64,000 bases of DNA from Brienomyrus brachyistius. Lineage: Eukaryota; Chordata; Actinopteri; Osteoglossiformes; Mormyridae. Where the stretch lies: contig NC_064535.1 in NCBI RefSeq assembly GCF_023856365.1, forward strand, positions 16,937,863 to 17,001,862, given 5' to 3'. Position numbers and translations under genes: made by a program. Below are positions 16,725 through 29,656 of this stretch, in pieces (position 1 is the stretch's first letter; every line of letters starts with the position of its first letter). The notes below the pieces were generated by a model. The model did not search any database. It was not told the origin of the DNA and saw only the letters and a program-made list of their open reading frames with translations.

Positions 16725-18511
16725 GGCCTGTTCACACCTGGTATTAGCATGCGCCCTAGGTCATCCAATCACAAGTGGACAGCACTAAATACAGGTGTGA
16801 ACGCACCCAAAAAACATTGAAAATGCATTGAGATCTGATCATTCAAACCACATTCGGAGGTGGTCTGGGACGCATACAGTCATGGCCAAATATATTGGCC
16901 ATTTTTGAAATTTTGTATGGAATGTCTCAGATTTGTGTTTTTCCCTTTGCTTATTTGTGTTCTTCCAGTGCCAACAAGAGAAATAAATATGACAATACCA
17001 AAACATTAGTAATTGCAACAATTTTCTGTGAGAAGTGGTGTGTTTTCTGACATAAATGTAGGGGTGCCAATATTTTTGGTCGCATTCTTATAGCAGTGTG
17101 AACACAGATGTGTCCTGAGTTGTGACCCATTTGTGTGGAAATGTTGTTGAAGTGTGCATCATTAATGTTCTGCACAAATTCAGGAAAATTAATTGTGTAA
17201 GAAGTGATTCATTAAAGATGTTTGGAATTTACACAGATCATATATTTAATGTGCACTTTGACCGTATTTATGTCAAAGCTACTCCAGGGTTTGTTAATAT
17301 TGGTGAAACATGACAGTCAAAATTATATGAATGCAAAAGAGTGTATGCAAGAATGTATGTTGAATAGCCTAGATCCCCCCTATTCAAACCTGGCATTTGA
17401 TTCTAAATCCAGGCCTTGTTTTCCATTCTCCCAGGTAGCTAGTTTAATAATTACTGATTCTGATTGGCCAGAGAATTCACACCTGGCTAACAGGTCAAGG
17501 AAGGCTGGAAATTCAGCAGTACTTGGGTCCTGAGGACCACAATTTGAATAGTCCAGGCCTAGATAATGTTAATAGAAATTAATATATACTTTTAATAACA
17601 GTGGAATTGTTTATGAAGTTTTATATTGGGCTGTCTGGGGGCTTAAACTCCCAGTCAGAAATTTAGTCCAACTCCGACCCTGACTATGCTGCTCATTTTA
17701 CTTCACTTGCTCCAAGTCAGACATATAAGACAAAATCAGTGTATCAGACAAAACAAAACCTATTTGTTGAAATTTTCACAGATTTTGAGCTTTTTTGGTG
17801 ATGATTAAAAGCCGAAATATTATCATATGTCAAACAACATAGCGCATTACAGGCTGAACCCTTTGCCCTTGAATAGAAAACCTAAGTACTGAAAGACCTT
17901 CTTAAAATACACATTTGTATCGTGTTGATGAGGTATAAAAACGCATGCATACAACATGAAAAGCTGAACTTTATTGTGAAATATAGTTTGAATTAATCAC
18001 ATTTGCATTATGTGAAATAATATATTTATAATAATGACTGTCGAATGAAAACACAACATTATTATGAAATACAATTTAAAGATTACATGTAGAAAATAAA
18101 CGTTATTAAGCAATATAATACCCTTTACGGAATTATTTAAAAATAAAAGGACACAATAATAATTGATATATGTTTATTCATTTATTTATTGATATATTTA
18201 TTTATTTCATTTTGAGTATTATGGTTTTATGACAAACATTATAGGTGGTTTATTACCCCGGAATGCGCCAATTGCTTTTGATTTATTCTTCTGCTTCTTT
18301 AAATGTTTGGCAGATTCTGCATATGGAAGTGATTTACATGCTTATTTAAATAAGTTGAGGGAAAGTGAGATCCAATTATAAACAGCGAGTTGAGACACAT
18401 GCAGAGACATATGCTAATGTCAGGTGTGAACGGACGTATTTATCGCTGTCCACTTGCGATGGGATCACCCAGGACAAATACCTTGTCTTAATATCAGGTG
18501 TGAACAGGGCC
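16725..18511. mobile_element. Non-autonomous DNA transposon with long inverted ends
   Basis: The left end (16725 to about 16810, GGCCTGTTCACACCTGGTAT) and right end (about 18405-18511, reverse complement beginning GGCCCTGTTCACACCTGATA) are inverted copies over about 80 bp, each containing a CACAAGTGGACAGC-type block. The 1.6 kb between them is AT-rich and has no recognisable transposase. The superfamily is not assigned. Confidence 0.7.
16875..17092. mobile_element. Tc1/mariner-type MITE nested in the previous element
   Basis: The ends are TACAGTCATGGCCAAATATA and, inverted at the right, TAAGAATGCGACCAAAAATA, followed inwards by matching segments such as ATTGGCA. It is about 218 bp, begins and ends with TA as Tc1 insertions do, and has no coding capacity. 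It interrupts the left part of the 16725-18511 element, so it is younger. Confidence 0.75.
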
Positions 18512-19080
18512 TTTGTTTGAGTGTGGACCAGGTTTGTGTGACAAAAAAGCCACATTTCTGACAAGTAGTCAGTACTGTACTGACAAGAGATCAGTAACCT
18601 TTTCTATGATCTGACCTTTGAGATCCACTGACTACATACTGAATGTATCTTTAAGGTAGTCACAAAAAGCTAAGTATTAAGGCAGTCTTACCATACAACT
18701 TAGTTTATCTAACAGTAAACCCTACTTTTGGGGCAATCACAAAGACACACTGGTCTACAACAGATAACTTTAGTAGCACCTTTTTTTGCCAAACTGTACA
18801 CGAATAATGGCTTTTCCTATTTCAATATATCCACTTCCCATTTCAATATATATAACATCAAACTATAAAATATAAAACTAAAAAGATAATTGGCAAGGAT
18901 GCAGCCATGGAAATGTTTTGCTATAGATTTTACTGGACAGTTATTAACTTCCAAATTTTTTTTTTACAGCTTTAAATAAAATATCTCCAGTAGGCTTGTT
19001 GCTAGGGGTGATGTGACCTGAGGAACCTGTGTAACTGCTGTCTTTTGCTCAAGGCTGGATAAACTCTTTCTCTTATGCAT

Positions 19081-19341
19081 GGTTGCCAACTCTCATACAT
19101 CTAGCATGACAGTCACACTTTCTGACTCACATGCTCACTCAAGAAAATTTACGGCAAATCTATCCTATTCCATTATAAACATAAAATTAGCTACATCAAA
19201 AGTGTTGGGGTGGTTTGCAAACCCCAAAACTTACAATAATGTTTGCAAGGTAATAAAACTGTTACACACATGTAAATGTGTGCGCATATGTGTGCAAATG
19301 GAAAATCTCGTGCCAGCCAGCTGACCAAAGTTGGCAACCCT
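19081..19341. mobile_element. MITE-like element with GTTGCCAAC ends
   Basis: A 261-bp AT-rich segment begins GGTTGCCAAC and ends GTTGGCAACCC, forming short inverted ends. It is non-coding. The superfamily and target duplication are uncertain. Confidence 0.5.
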
Positions 19342-19379
19342 GCTGATGCTAATCGAGTGCCACTTGCTGCAATTCACTC

Positions 19380-19760
19380 CTGCGTGTGCGACCGGAGAGT
19401 GGGGACATTAGACCGACCTGCATGAACCCCCCGCCCTCGCCGGAGGTTATGAAATCATTAACCGAGGCTCCAGAAGCTAAGCTTCGCTATCAGGCCTGGA
19501 ATGCAGGATCCGCCCCCTTCCAGCTGTGTTTTGAGGTGAGGGACATGGTGCTTGATGATAGCATCCTCTGTCCCTTGCCACCGTGTGTGGACTCCTTAGC
19601 GACGGGTCGGCGCGGCCTGTGGGAATGGCTGCCAGACTGATGCGTGATTAATGATGCCATGCTGAAAGCTCCTTTCTCTGCGCATGATAATCGGGCTGCA
19701 TGGCAGATGGGCTAAACTGACGATTGTCACTTTCTGAGCGCTGAATAAATATTTCTGAGG
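19380..19760. promoter_or_regulatory. Candidate conserved non-coding segment
   Basis: Non-repetitive, moderately GC-rich DNA among repeats. It contains CAGCTG (19521-19526), GTGGGAA (19619-19625, an RBPJ-type core) and a homeodomain-like TGATTAATGATG stretch. There is no open frame of note. It is proposed only because its composition differs from the AT-rich surroundings. Confidence 0.2.
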
Positions 19761-19764
19761 TCAG

Positions 19765-20685
19765 ACAAAAGGACAAGGGAGGAAGCGAGCAACACCCCCC
19801 TTTCCAACTCCGGGGCCATTGTTTGGGGCTCTGGTCTTATACGGTGCTGTAATAAAAACCTCAGTGGAGATTCTCCAAGGAATTTCTGTGGTTCTTCAGA
19901 GCGAATGCTTCATACACAGGATGAATCTGAGCATTGATGACAGTGGCCCATGTGTTTGAGGAAGAGCTGAAAAGGAGCACCATTACTCCCTCCTGCCAGT
20001 GGGGGTGCCTGCTTGGGAACAGTGCTGACTTCTCTCTTCCCTTTTGCCCTGTGGCAGCACACACCCATCCATCCCAAAGGCCCTGGCTCTTCACATGCAC
20101 ACGAGATGCCTGCCTCTCTCACAATAAATCACACATGGGGGGTGGGGGGCTGATGATAGCTGGCCCCCTTTTTCCACACAGAGCGTGCCCCTGTATACTA
20201 CCACCGAGGGCAAATGCTACCGAGGGCAAAAGCGCTGGCTTCCTGCTCCCCAGCCTTTTCAACCCCCCACCCGCAGACCCCTCTACTCTCTGTGCTTTGT
20301 CTACCCAGGTCTGGGTGACTCCTGTGCCCCGCCCCCCTGTCCACAATTCTCTAGCTCCAGTCTGCCTGCAATATGGTTGCAACCTCATGGCCCGCTGGAC
20401 AGATGGCAGACCCTGCCCACTCTGGGGACAAGCAGCATGGCCCCAGGCCGGCCCGTGGTAACCAGTAACTGCCGGGTTGTGCTGGCATCTCGTCATGGCA
20501 GGGGCTCCGCCCGTCAGCGCTTCCAAATATGTAAATAAGCCAAGGAGAGGGTTCGCTTTCACATGAATATGAATAGAGGGAGATGGAGAGGCGGCTGGGA
20601 GGGAGATGGGCTAGAGGGAAAAAACGCAAATAGCCCCCCCAGATGGGACACTATCAACCATGTTAAAACAATGACCTTCTCCCAT
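19765..20685. other. Intergenic DNA, no feature recognised
   Basis: GC-rich in its second half. Overlapping open frames on both strands here look like composition artefacts; none resembles a known protein. Confidence 0.5.
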
Positions 20686-20686
20686 G

Positions 20687-22118
20687 TATAGTTGTAGCCA
20701 AAAGTTTTGAGAATGACAGCATTAGTTTTCACAAAGTCTGCTGCCTCAGTTTTTGTGGCAATTTGTATGTACTCCAGAATGTTATGGAGAGTGATCCACA
20801 CTCCATAGTGTGTAGTTGAATTACAATTAATTGCAAAGTCCCTCTTTGCCATGAAAATGAACTTTCATCCCAAAAAACCCATTTCCACTGCATTTCAGCC
20901 CTGCCACAAAAGGACCTCCTGACATCATTTCAGTGATTCTCTCATTAACACAGGTGAGAGTGCTGAGGAGGACAAGGCTTTGTCATCACTCTATCATGCT
21001 GACTGAGTTAGAATAGCAGACTGGATGCTTTAAAAGGAGGGTGGTGCTTGAAATCATTGTTCTTCCTCTGTTAACCATGGTTACCTGCAAGGAAACAGGT
21101 GCAGTCATCAGTGCTTTGCACAAAAAGGGCTTCGCAGGCAAGGATATTACAGTTAGTAAACATTTATCAGACCATCGAGATCTTCCAGGAGAGAGGTTCA
21201 GTTGTTGCGTAGAAGGCTTCAAGGTGCCCACGAAAGTCCAGTAAACACCAGGAACATCTCCTAAAGTTGATTCAGGTGCAGGATTGAGGGACCACCAGTG
21301 CAGAGCTTGCTCAGGAATGGCAGCAGGCAGGTGTGAGTGCATCTGCACGCACAGTGAGGCAAAGGCTTTTGGAGGATGGCTTGGTGTTAGGAATGGCAGC
21401 AAAGAAGCCGCTTCTCTGTGAGAAAAACATCAGAGACAAACTGATATTCTGCAAAAGGTACAGGGATCGGACTGCTGAGGACTGGGGTAATTTTCTCTGA
21501 TGAATCCCCTTTCTGATTGTTTGGAGTATCCGGAAAAATTATTGTCAGGGGAAGAAAAGGCGAAGACCACCATCAGTCCTGAGTCATGCCAACAGTAAAG
21601 CATCCTGAGACCATTCATGTGTGGGGTTGCTTCTTAGTCAAGGGAGTGGGCTCACTCACAATTTTGCTAAGAACACAGCCATAAATAAAGAATGGCACTA
21701 AAACATCCTTCCAAACTTCTCGGAACCATCCAAGAACAGTAACAAACAATGCCTTTTCCAGCATGATGGAGCACCATGCCATAATGCAAAAGTGATAAGT
21801 AAGTGCCTCTGGGAATAAAACACAGATATTTTGGGTCCATGGCCAGGAAACTCCCCAGACCCCAGTTCCCATTGAGAACTTGTGGTCAATCCTCAAGGGG
21901 CTGGTGGACATACTCAAAGCAATGATTATGCAAAAATTGGCTGCCATCAGCATAAACTTAATGTAATTGTCATAAAAGCCTTTGACATGAAATGCTTGTA
22001 ATTATATTTCAGTGTACCACAAACACATCTGACAAAAAGATCTACAAATACTGAAGCAACAATCTTTGTGAAAACCAATACTTGTGTCATTTTCAAGACG
22101 TTTGGCCATGATTGTATG
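20687..22118 (+). mobile_element. Decayed Tc1-like transposon
   Basis: The left end (TAGTTGTAGCCAAAAGTTTT) and the inverted right end (TACAATCATGGCCAAACGTC) carry long matching terminal repeats, including CACAAAGNNTGCTGCNTCAG in both. Between them, a transposase-like sequence begins near 21053 (ISALHKKGFAGKD) and runs through several frameshifts and stops to about 21930. No intact frame remains, so the copy is immobile. Confidence 0.85.
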
Positions 22119-22119
22119 T

Positions 22120-25100
22120 CGCATTGGATAGGAATCACAATAGTAGCAAGAAGCACTTGAGAGGGCCACCTCAGCAAGCCAGTTGATTGGCTTGTGGATA
22201 GAATGAACATCAACCTCACCCCCCACCTTGAGTAAAAGGAAAAAAGGGAACATCCTCAGATGTCTGTGTTGGCATAAACCTGTCCTGAAACACGTACTGC
22301 AGGGGAGGTGGGTGTCAGGTGTGCGGTGACGAGGAGGAAGAAGGATGAGGTCATGATCTCCACAAACCCAAGGGTGCCAGCAAACATACCAAAGGGGCTC
22401 CTTCTACATATAAATATTGAATAAATAAAAACAGGAATTCAGATCTTTATAGGTGCTGGCCCAGAGAAGTCAGAGTAATAAATCAATCCACATTTTTAGA
22501 TTATATCTTTGTCTTCTGCCATTATTAAGATTGAAAAAGCAGTACATTACCTGGATGCTGTCTGAACGATAACAATGTAACTCCAAGATAGCCCTGTCAC
22601 CTCGTCCTCCCATCTAATCCCAACTCCCACCATACCCTCTACAATCTCTAGTGGCCCAAATACTCTCCCCACTTTTCCAAAAAAACTTTATTAAAAGCCT
22701 AACTTGTCTCAAGATGATCAGGTTCACCAGATCTGCATCTGTGACCAGGGCCGGCCCGCCCTATAGGTGATCTCCTAGGGTGCCATTTGATTAGGGGTTG
22801 CAAAAGAGCAAGTGAAAAACAAAATCAAAAGAAATACATGTGTGCTTGGTCCCTGAGGACTATGATTTGAATAATTCTGCATTAAGGTTATTGATGCTAG
22901 TTTTAATATTTTATCGCTTTTCTTATGAAACACATGCAAAATAGCTAGTTAGCAGCCAGGAACCCTGTGCTACTGAAATGTTTTTAATATAAATTAATTG
23001 TCAAAATTTGTTTTGGTGGGTGGGAGCTAAATAGAGTCTCATATAGGGTGCCAGAACACAGCCGGCTGGTGCAATTTGTCACAAAATGAAAAAGATCCCA
23101 GATATACAATGTACCTGGGAAATTTTAAAAAAAGATTCATCAAATATCTGTCTCAGTATCCAAAAATATACAGATAGTCACCCATAAAATGCAAACCTAG
23201 AGAACGATCCATAAAATATTTTTTGAGTTATCACTCTAACAAGAAATTGTCTGTGGCAGTAGACCAGTCCTAAAACCATATATATTCCTGATCTGGAGAA
23301 TACAATAAGATAACGTATATTTGAACATTTCCACAAGCTCCCACTCATAAAACTTCCCAGTACCCTGTGCCCTGTACTTCCTGCAATATAGCTGAATGGA
23401 TGAATAAATGTATGCATCTCCCCTCTGACTATTACTTCTGCCAGTGAAAAAGGACAAAAATAATGGCTATCTCAGATAGACGTTGAGGAGGCATTCTTGG
23501 CTTTCGCCTCAACTTAAATATTGTGCAGGAAAACTCCCTGGAAATTGTTTGGAAATTAAACCAAGAAGTGGTTCTGCTCCAGCCCCAGGCTTGTCTCTGC
23601 TCTGCACTGTGCATTTTTCTCTGAATCATTTTCCTGCAAATGTGTGTGAAGGTGTGTCACAAATCGGCCAGCAGGAGAGATGTCACATGACCTGAGCCGC
23701 TGAGGGGCACCAGCTCTGGAAAATTCATTTGCGTCCCGGCCAATAACAAGTGGTGCTGGTGGAGCCCCTGAAACTGGGCTGCAGATGGAATAACAGAGAG
23801 CTGCTGATGAAGAAAGTACTTCTTGTGAAGAGAGTTCTGCTTTCTGGCCAGTAGGAAGCTATGAACTTCATTGCTGGACCAACAAATCCAGGTGATTGAA
23901 CAAGTGAAAGATGTACACCAAGAGAGGGAACTACAAAAGATCTGCAGGTGTCTTATAGCACTTTCCCACTGACAGAGAACTGGTTTGTGGACCTGTTTTT
24001 AAATGGTTCCCTGCATTTCCACCAAAATAAAAACCAGTTCATGTTGAGAACCAAAAAATAGTTGGATAACAAAGGAGTTTCAAACCAAATTGCCGGTCTT
24101 ATGAATCTTGTGAATACCTGCAGCTAAACAATGTGGTCTGCCATTTTGCTGGTGTTCTCTAAACTCCGCCTACTCAGCTACAACCAGCACCATAATGTGA
24201 TGGTGCCAACTGCTGAGTCAAAAATTGGTGGAACTGTCAGCCAGTTTTTCGTTGGCACCTGATTCTGAACTGACCTGGTTTGCTAGTGAAAAAGTGCACA
24301 CCACAGTAAATGCAGAAAGGAGACATGCAAAAACATTTCATGAGGTCATCTGGTCAGAAGCACATGATTTATTTGAGCTTAAAGGATGTGATAGAGGGTG
24401 ATGAAAGAACGATTAGGAAAATAAATCTGCTCCCAGTAATGGGCACTTATTTACATGAAGGGAATTTTCTCTGCTTTCCACAGAACCCCTCAGTAGCATG
24501 AGCCAGGGGGGGTGCTCCGCCAGGCAGCTCCAGTTCTCTGTAGGCTGTGTTGTTCAGAGCGCTGGGTCAGGAAGCACATCGGGGCTGACAGGAAGGCCTC
24601 CGCGGTCCACCCTGCATCACCGGCTGGGAAGGAGGGAAAGACGGGCGCTAAAGTAAACAGACCCCAACTGCCACCGCATTCCCCTGCCACCCACACAGTG
24701 TGCATGTAGCATGTTTTTATGAACATATTGCTGCTCAGTTACAATGACGATGCGTCTCTTGAACACGCATGAAATCTCACCTGTGCTTGTGCTCCAGGCA
24801 TTTGAGATGACCAGGAGCCACACAGGCAGCTCCTGAAATGGGAGGTGGGTAAACAGGTCTTCCACCGGATGAACAGGGCAAGAAAACAAATAGAATGTTC
24901 CAGAATGTGTGGCACAAAGAAGCTATTGGCTCATGCATACCTGCTGGGAGAACTTCCACTTGGTGGCACCGCCCTATAGATGCGCCACTCGCCTTTTCTT
25001 CAGGGACGGCCTAGCCTCGGGGGTTTGCAGCGATTTCTTCATCTGTGCGCTCTGTTTGCTGTGTGCCCCAGTAAAGGCTGGTAACACTCACTGGTCACCT

Positions 25101-26900
25101 GTCTTTCTGCTAAAATGACACAACTCTCCCCCCAATGCAACTCCATTTAACTCTCAACAAGCAGATGATGTGGAAAAGGGGGGTCAGCTGAAGAAATACT
25201 TACACAGAAGTGTTTAACTCTGAAATCAGGTAAGCTGCTGACCCCCTCTCATAATTTACCAGAAAAACCGAGCCAAGTTTACCAACCGTGATTGATCCCA
25301 AAAAGTATTTGGAGGTCTCTTTTGTTGTTCATCTTCCTTTCAGAAGATTACTATGCATACTGGGCGGACCACAGCAGACCTGCTCTTCTCTGTGGGGTCA
25401 GGGGCTCTCGGGGCTGTTCCTGTCCTGCTCAGGAAGCCCCATGTGAGCCTGTTAGCATAAATCTGACAACATTGTGACCCCAGACGACACCACGTGTGGC
25501 TAATCACACTGCTGAGACGTCCTGTACAGGCTTGTGAGGGTCAGGCCAAATTCTCCACAGTGAACGGATATGCTGCTTGAACGGAAATGAGTTGGGTGAA
25601 ATTCCACAAAAACATTGTGAGGCGGGTGCATCTTCAACGTGCAGTATGGGAAATTGAAGGAGTGGCCAGCAAGCTATAGGGATGCACTACTGGATTCAGC
25701 ATCGTCGCAGTAACACGAAGGGAGCCTCAGCCTGGCTGTGGGGGGGCCGGTGAGCCAGATGTGTTACTGCTGTCAGGTCCTACCAGGAGAGAAAGGGATA
25801 AAAACTTAGCGGGGGGGACACCTCTGAGGACCTGACAAAGGACGGGGTCACGGTGCACAATAAGAGGTCACATTACTGCCCCCAACACTTGTTTTGCTGG
25901 CTCTCTGTCTGAACCAAACCTGACTTTTTATGAGGCACAGGAGCTAGCCCTGTTCCCATCGCTCAACACCAGAGAAGGGGACCCGAGGAGCGATAACGGA
26001 CAAAGGGAGGGAACGCCAGCATAGCAAGGAGTTTGTTTGGAGATCGTTCAACGTCTGTCTCCAGGACTGTATCTATAACCTCTTTAATGATTAGCATGGG
26101 AGGCACAGACGGGATCAGACCTTAGCAGTGTGATATTAATTACCCTACAAACCACCCTCCAATCATATCTCAGATACAAAACCGTGCAATCTAAATCAAG
26201 GGACCATCAGCAAACATAAACAGCCAGGAGGCAGCTTCTCTCCACATAACATGGGCTACCGTGTCATGCAAAAACTCCACAGCGATTCCACCAGCTGATC
26301 TTCCAAATTTACGTCATGAGGGCACAAGGCACATTGGGTCAAAATCTGCAGTCGTGTGCATTGATTCTGAGATGTACATTACTTTTAGCTAACATACGGA
26401 GTTTTTCTTGACCTTTGGATCCTGGTGCTCTGATTAACTGACAGGAAGCTACCATCTGAAAGAGCACGTATGGCACTGGAAGGCAGCACACGGTGGGCCA
26501 GACTGCACTCTCAAACCTTATGCTAGCATTACTGGATACAACTGGAGCCAAGATGCTGCCGATCTCCTTTCTGGGATTCCCTGCCAGTGTGTGTGTGTGT
26601 GTGGGGGGGGGGGGGGGCGCGATTAGCCAGGAACACGACAGCTTCCTTAGAATCCGTGCTCATTTCCTGTCTGAGTGAGTAGAGGGCAGCCTTTTCTTTA
26701 CTGCACATCCTGAGCCCACACTATCCAACTGCCGCAGCTCTCAGCTTAACCATTTCAAAACCCTGCAGGAAATGTTGGTGAAACAGCAGCACTCATGGCT
26801 TCCTAAAGTGCCACCCACACTTAATCTGCTTAATCAACAGATTCTGAAGTAACAACTTTCATGCAGACAAAGTAGAGAGCAGGTGGGAAGTCTTCAGAGA
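22120..26900. other. Intergenic DNA without recognised genes
   Basis: About 4.8 kb without a convincing exon. A (TG)n-G12 tract lies at 26587-26618, and a GGCCGGCCC-containing segment near 22748 may be the end of an unidentified transposon. Nothing else could be named. Confidence 0.45.
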
Positions 26901-26904
26901 AATC

Positions 26905-27182
26905 CATGGATATGTATCAGATGAATGGAGACATGGCAATGTATGTGAATGTTCACTAGTTGAATGGAGATGTGGAGATGTGTGTGAATGTTCACCAGAT
27001 GAATAGAGATGTAGAGATGTGTGTGAATGTTCACCGGATCAGTGGAGTTGTGGAGATGTGTGAATGTTCCACAAATAAATGGGGATTTGTGGGAATGTTT
27101 CAGGAGATGAATGGAGACGAGTATAAATGTTCAACAGATGAATAGAGATGTGTGGGAATGTTAACCGGATGAATGGATGAGG
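26905..27182 (+). repeat. Degenerate minisatellite
   Basis: About six diverged units of roughly 45 bp, each with a form of 'gaatgttcaccagatgaatg' followed by 'gagatgtgtg'. Units become shorter and more variable to the right. Confidence 0.8.
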
Positions 27183-27668
27183 AGAACATGTGGGCTTCCA
27201 ATTGCTTTTTAAAGACTTGCTGCAGGGACTTGCAGGGCTCTCTGAAGCTCTCTCTCCTCTCTGGAGGGCTCTGCACGGCTGAGGGGCTTTACCGAGTGGT
27301 GATGTTCCTCCTGGCCTTACTGGAGGCGTTGGTCTCAGAGGTGCTGCCTGCTGCCCAAGCCCGCAAGCACACCATCACAGTCTGCCTCAGGTTATGTAAC
27401 AGTTAGTCATCACTCCAGCAAAAGCCCCTACTTTAAGGCAAGTTTCAGACACATAAATAAAGCATCTCCCTTTAAACCATGCACACGAGTCTGAGAGAAG
27501 TGAGCACCCCCCCTCCCCCAGCAGCAGCAAGGACCCCCTGAACCCTTTGGCTCGGAGTCCTTCCAGGGGTGCAGTGAGTAAGGTGGGGCTTTCCTCTCCT
27601 GCTTCCTCTGAAAAAAGCCCAAACTCAGCCCCTTCAGCAGTGAACATCACAGCAGCCCGATCCAGGGA

Positions 27669-29115
27669 AATACATTAATGGGTTAACAGCTCTAAAACCA
27701 AATAAAACAGACATATCATCAGTGAACACTGGCTAGTAATGCACACACACTGGATTTTTTGCGCAACTTTGTCTAGTTATTAATTAGTACATTGTATCCA
27801 TATTGTATGCCATTGGGGCAATAACTGAATGGGTTAATAGCTCTAAAACCAAGTGAGACAGACATGTCCTGTGAAATGTGTATTCATCAGTGGACTCTGG
27901 GGAACAATGCACAACCACTGGATTTTCAGACTATCTAATTATTACTATTAGTTATGGAAAAACCCCACACACGGGACTTATATTCATAAAGACAGCAAAG
28001 ACAGGTGACAACGTCAGAACTGAGAGGCAAAGGATAGGGAGACACGTATACAGTGGGGCAAAAAAGTATTTGGTCAGCCACCGATTGTGCAAGTTCTCCC
28101 ACTGAAAATGATGGCAGAGGTCAGTAATTTTCATCATAGGTACACTTCAACTGTGAGAGACAGAATGTGAAAAAAAATCCATGAATTCACATGGTAGGAT
28201 TTTTAAAGAATTTATTTGTAAATTAGGGTGGAAAATAAGTATTTGGTCAATTCAAACAAGGAAAATCTCTGGCTCTCACAGACCTGTAACGTCTTCTTTA
28301 AGAAGCTTTTCTGTCCTCCACTCGTTACCTGTCTTAATGGCACCTGTTCGAACTCATTATCTGTATAAAAGACACCTGTCCACAGCCTCAAACAGTCAGA
28401 CTCCAAACTCCACTATGGCCAAGACCAAAGAGCTTTCTAAGGACACCAGGAAAAGAATTGTAGACCTGCACCAGACTGGGAAGAGTGAATCTACAATAGG
28501 CAAGCAGCTTGGTGTGAAAAAATCAACTGTGGGAGCAAGGAGGGGTGTGGCTAACATGGTGAGCAGGATGAGCAGAACATGACAATTGGGGCAATACACT
28601 AATGGGTTAATAGCTCTAAAATCAAATGAGACAGGCATGTCCTGTAAAATTTGCATTGATCAGTGGACTCTTGGGGACAATGCACATCTGTTCAAAGCAT
28701 ACTCTACTAGATGTGTCTTATTTAGGTAGAAAGTTGCTTCATGTTTTTGTGTATTGCTCCATTGCATATAATATGGATATGGTATAATACCTATTGCATA
28801 AACAGATAAACTGGAAATCAATGGGGACTGCATTGTTCCCAAGAGGCTACTGATCAAAGCACACTTTACAGAACATGACTGTATCATTTGGTTTTAGAGC
28901 TATTAACCCATTAGTGTATTGCCCCTTTGCATATAATGTGGATACAACAAAATAATTATTACCTATTACAGACACAGATAACCTGAAAATCAAAGGGGTG
29001 CAAAGGAATGAATGCACACTTTGCAGAACATGGCTGTGTTATTTGGTTTCAAAGCTATTAACCGATTCATGTATTTCTCATATATTCATGTATTTCTCGA
29101 ATGGCATATAATATG
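27669..29115. repeat. Unclassified satellite-like family in inverted array
   Basis: Units contain 'aatgggttaatagctctaaa' followed by 'cagtggactctggggaacaa'. Units near 27669, 27811 and 28582 are in + orientation. From about 28690 to 29115 the same sequence recurs reversed ('tttggttttagagctattaa', 'gcatataatatggata'), forming a head-to-head array. Unit length is near 190 bp. No coding capacity is seen. Two further units lie at 38855-39115. Confidence 0.75.
28049..28536 (+). mobile_element. 5' part of a Tc1-like transposon
   Basis: Starts at TA with CAGTGGGGCAAAAAAGTATT, followed by a long terminal-repeat region and a leader with a TATAAAAG-like box (28362). An ATG at 28414 opens a Tc1 transposase N-terminus ([20 protein letters not shown], then the helix [16 protein letters not shown]). 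Similarity stops at 28536; the rest of the transposase and the 3' end are missing. Confidence 0.9.
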
Positions 29116-29427
29116 GATAAAAAGGCAGAGGCTACTGGGGTTGCAGCACTGAGAGAGAGCGGTGTAAACGCGGTGTACACTTGTGTTGTGTGTGTGTTTC
29201 AATGATTGTTTGGGAATATATTTGTGTTTTAGCGTGCTAGTCTAGTTTACGTGTGTGGCTGATTAATTGCATGTTTGTCTGTCCTTGTTAATAAATGCCA
29301 ACAGCGAGTTGCAGCTGTGGGCCTCGCGTGAGCATGGTGTTTTCCGTCTGCGTAACTTCACAACAAACACCTGTGGGGAATCCAACATTGGAAGGATAAA
29401 TAGCGCCGGAAAAGGACAGTTGCTCCT

Positions 29428-29622
29428 TGTAGTAAATGGAGTGTATTGTTATAGATGCCCTGTTGGTGGCAATAGAGGCATTGTTAATTAGTATGATTAC
29501 TTATGTATATGGCTGAGAAAACACTGTGATGTTTACGGTGAGTGGTGTTCATTAAAGAGGGTAAGAGGGCAGTTAAAAGGGCACTTGGCTGCTCGATGTG
29601 TCCTCATTGAGAAGATATCACA
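29428..29622 (+). repeat. 5' LTR of the 29428-33179 element
   Basis: 195 bp, TG...CA ends. It is followed at once by TTGGTGACGAGGA, in the place of a primer-binding site. Confidence 0.9.
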
Positions 29623-29656
29623 TTGGTGACGAGGAAACTGGTGAGCACATAAGAAG

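Noticed and set aside
22742..23060. Possible hAT element starting with a GGCCGGCCC-type end
   Set aside because: A convincing inverted right end and an 8-bp duplication could not be found by eye.
26905..27182. CRISPR-like array
   Set aside because: Units are diverged tandem copies without unique spacers, in a vertebrate genome.
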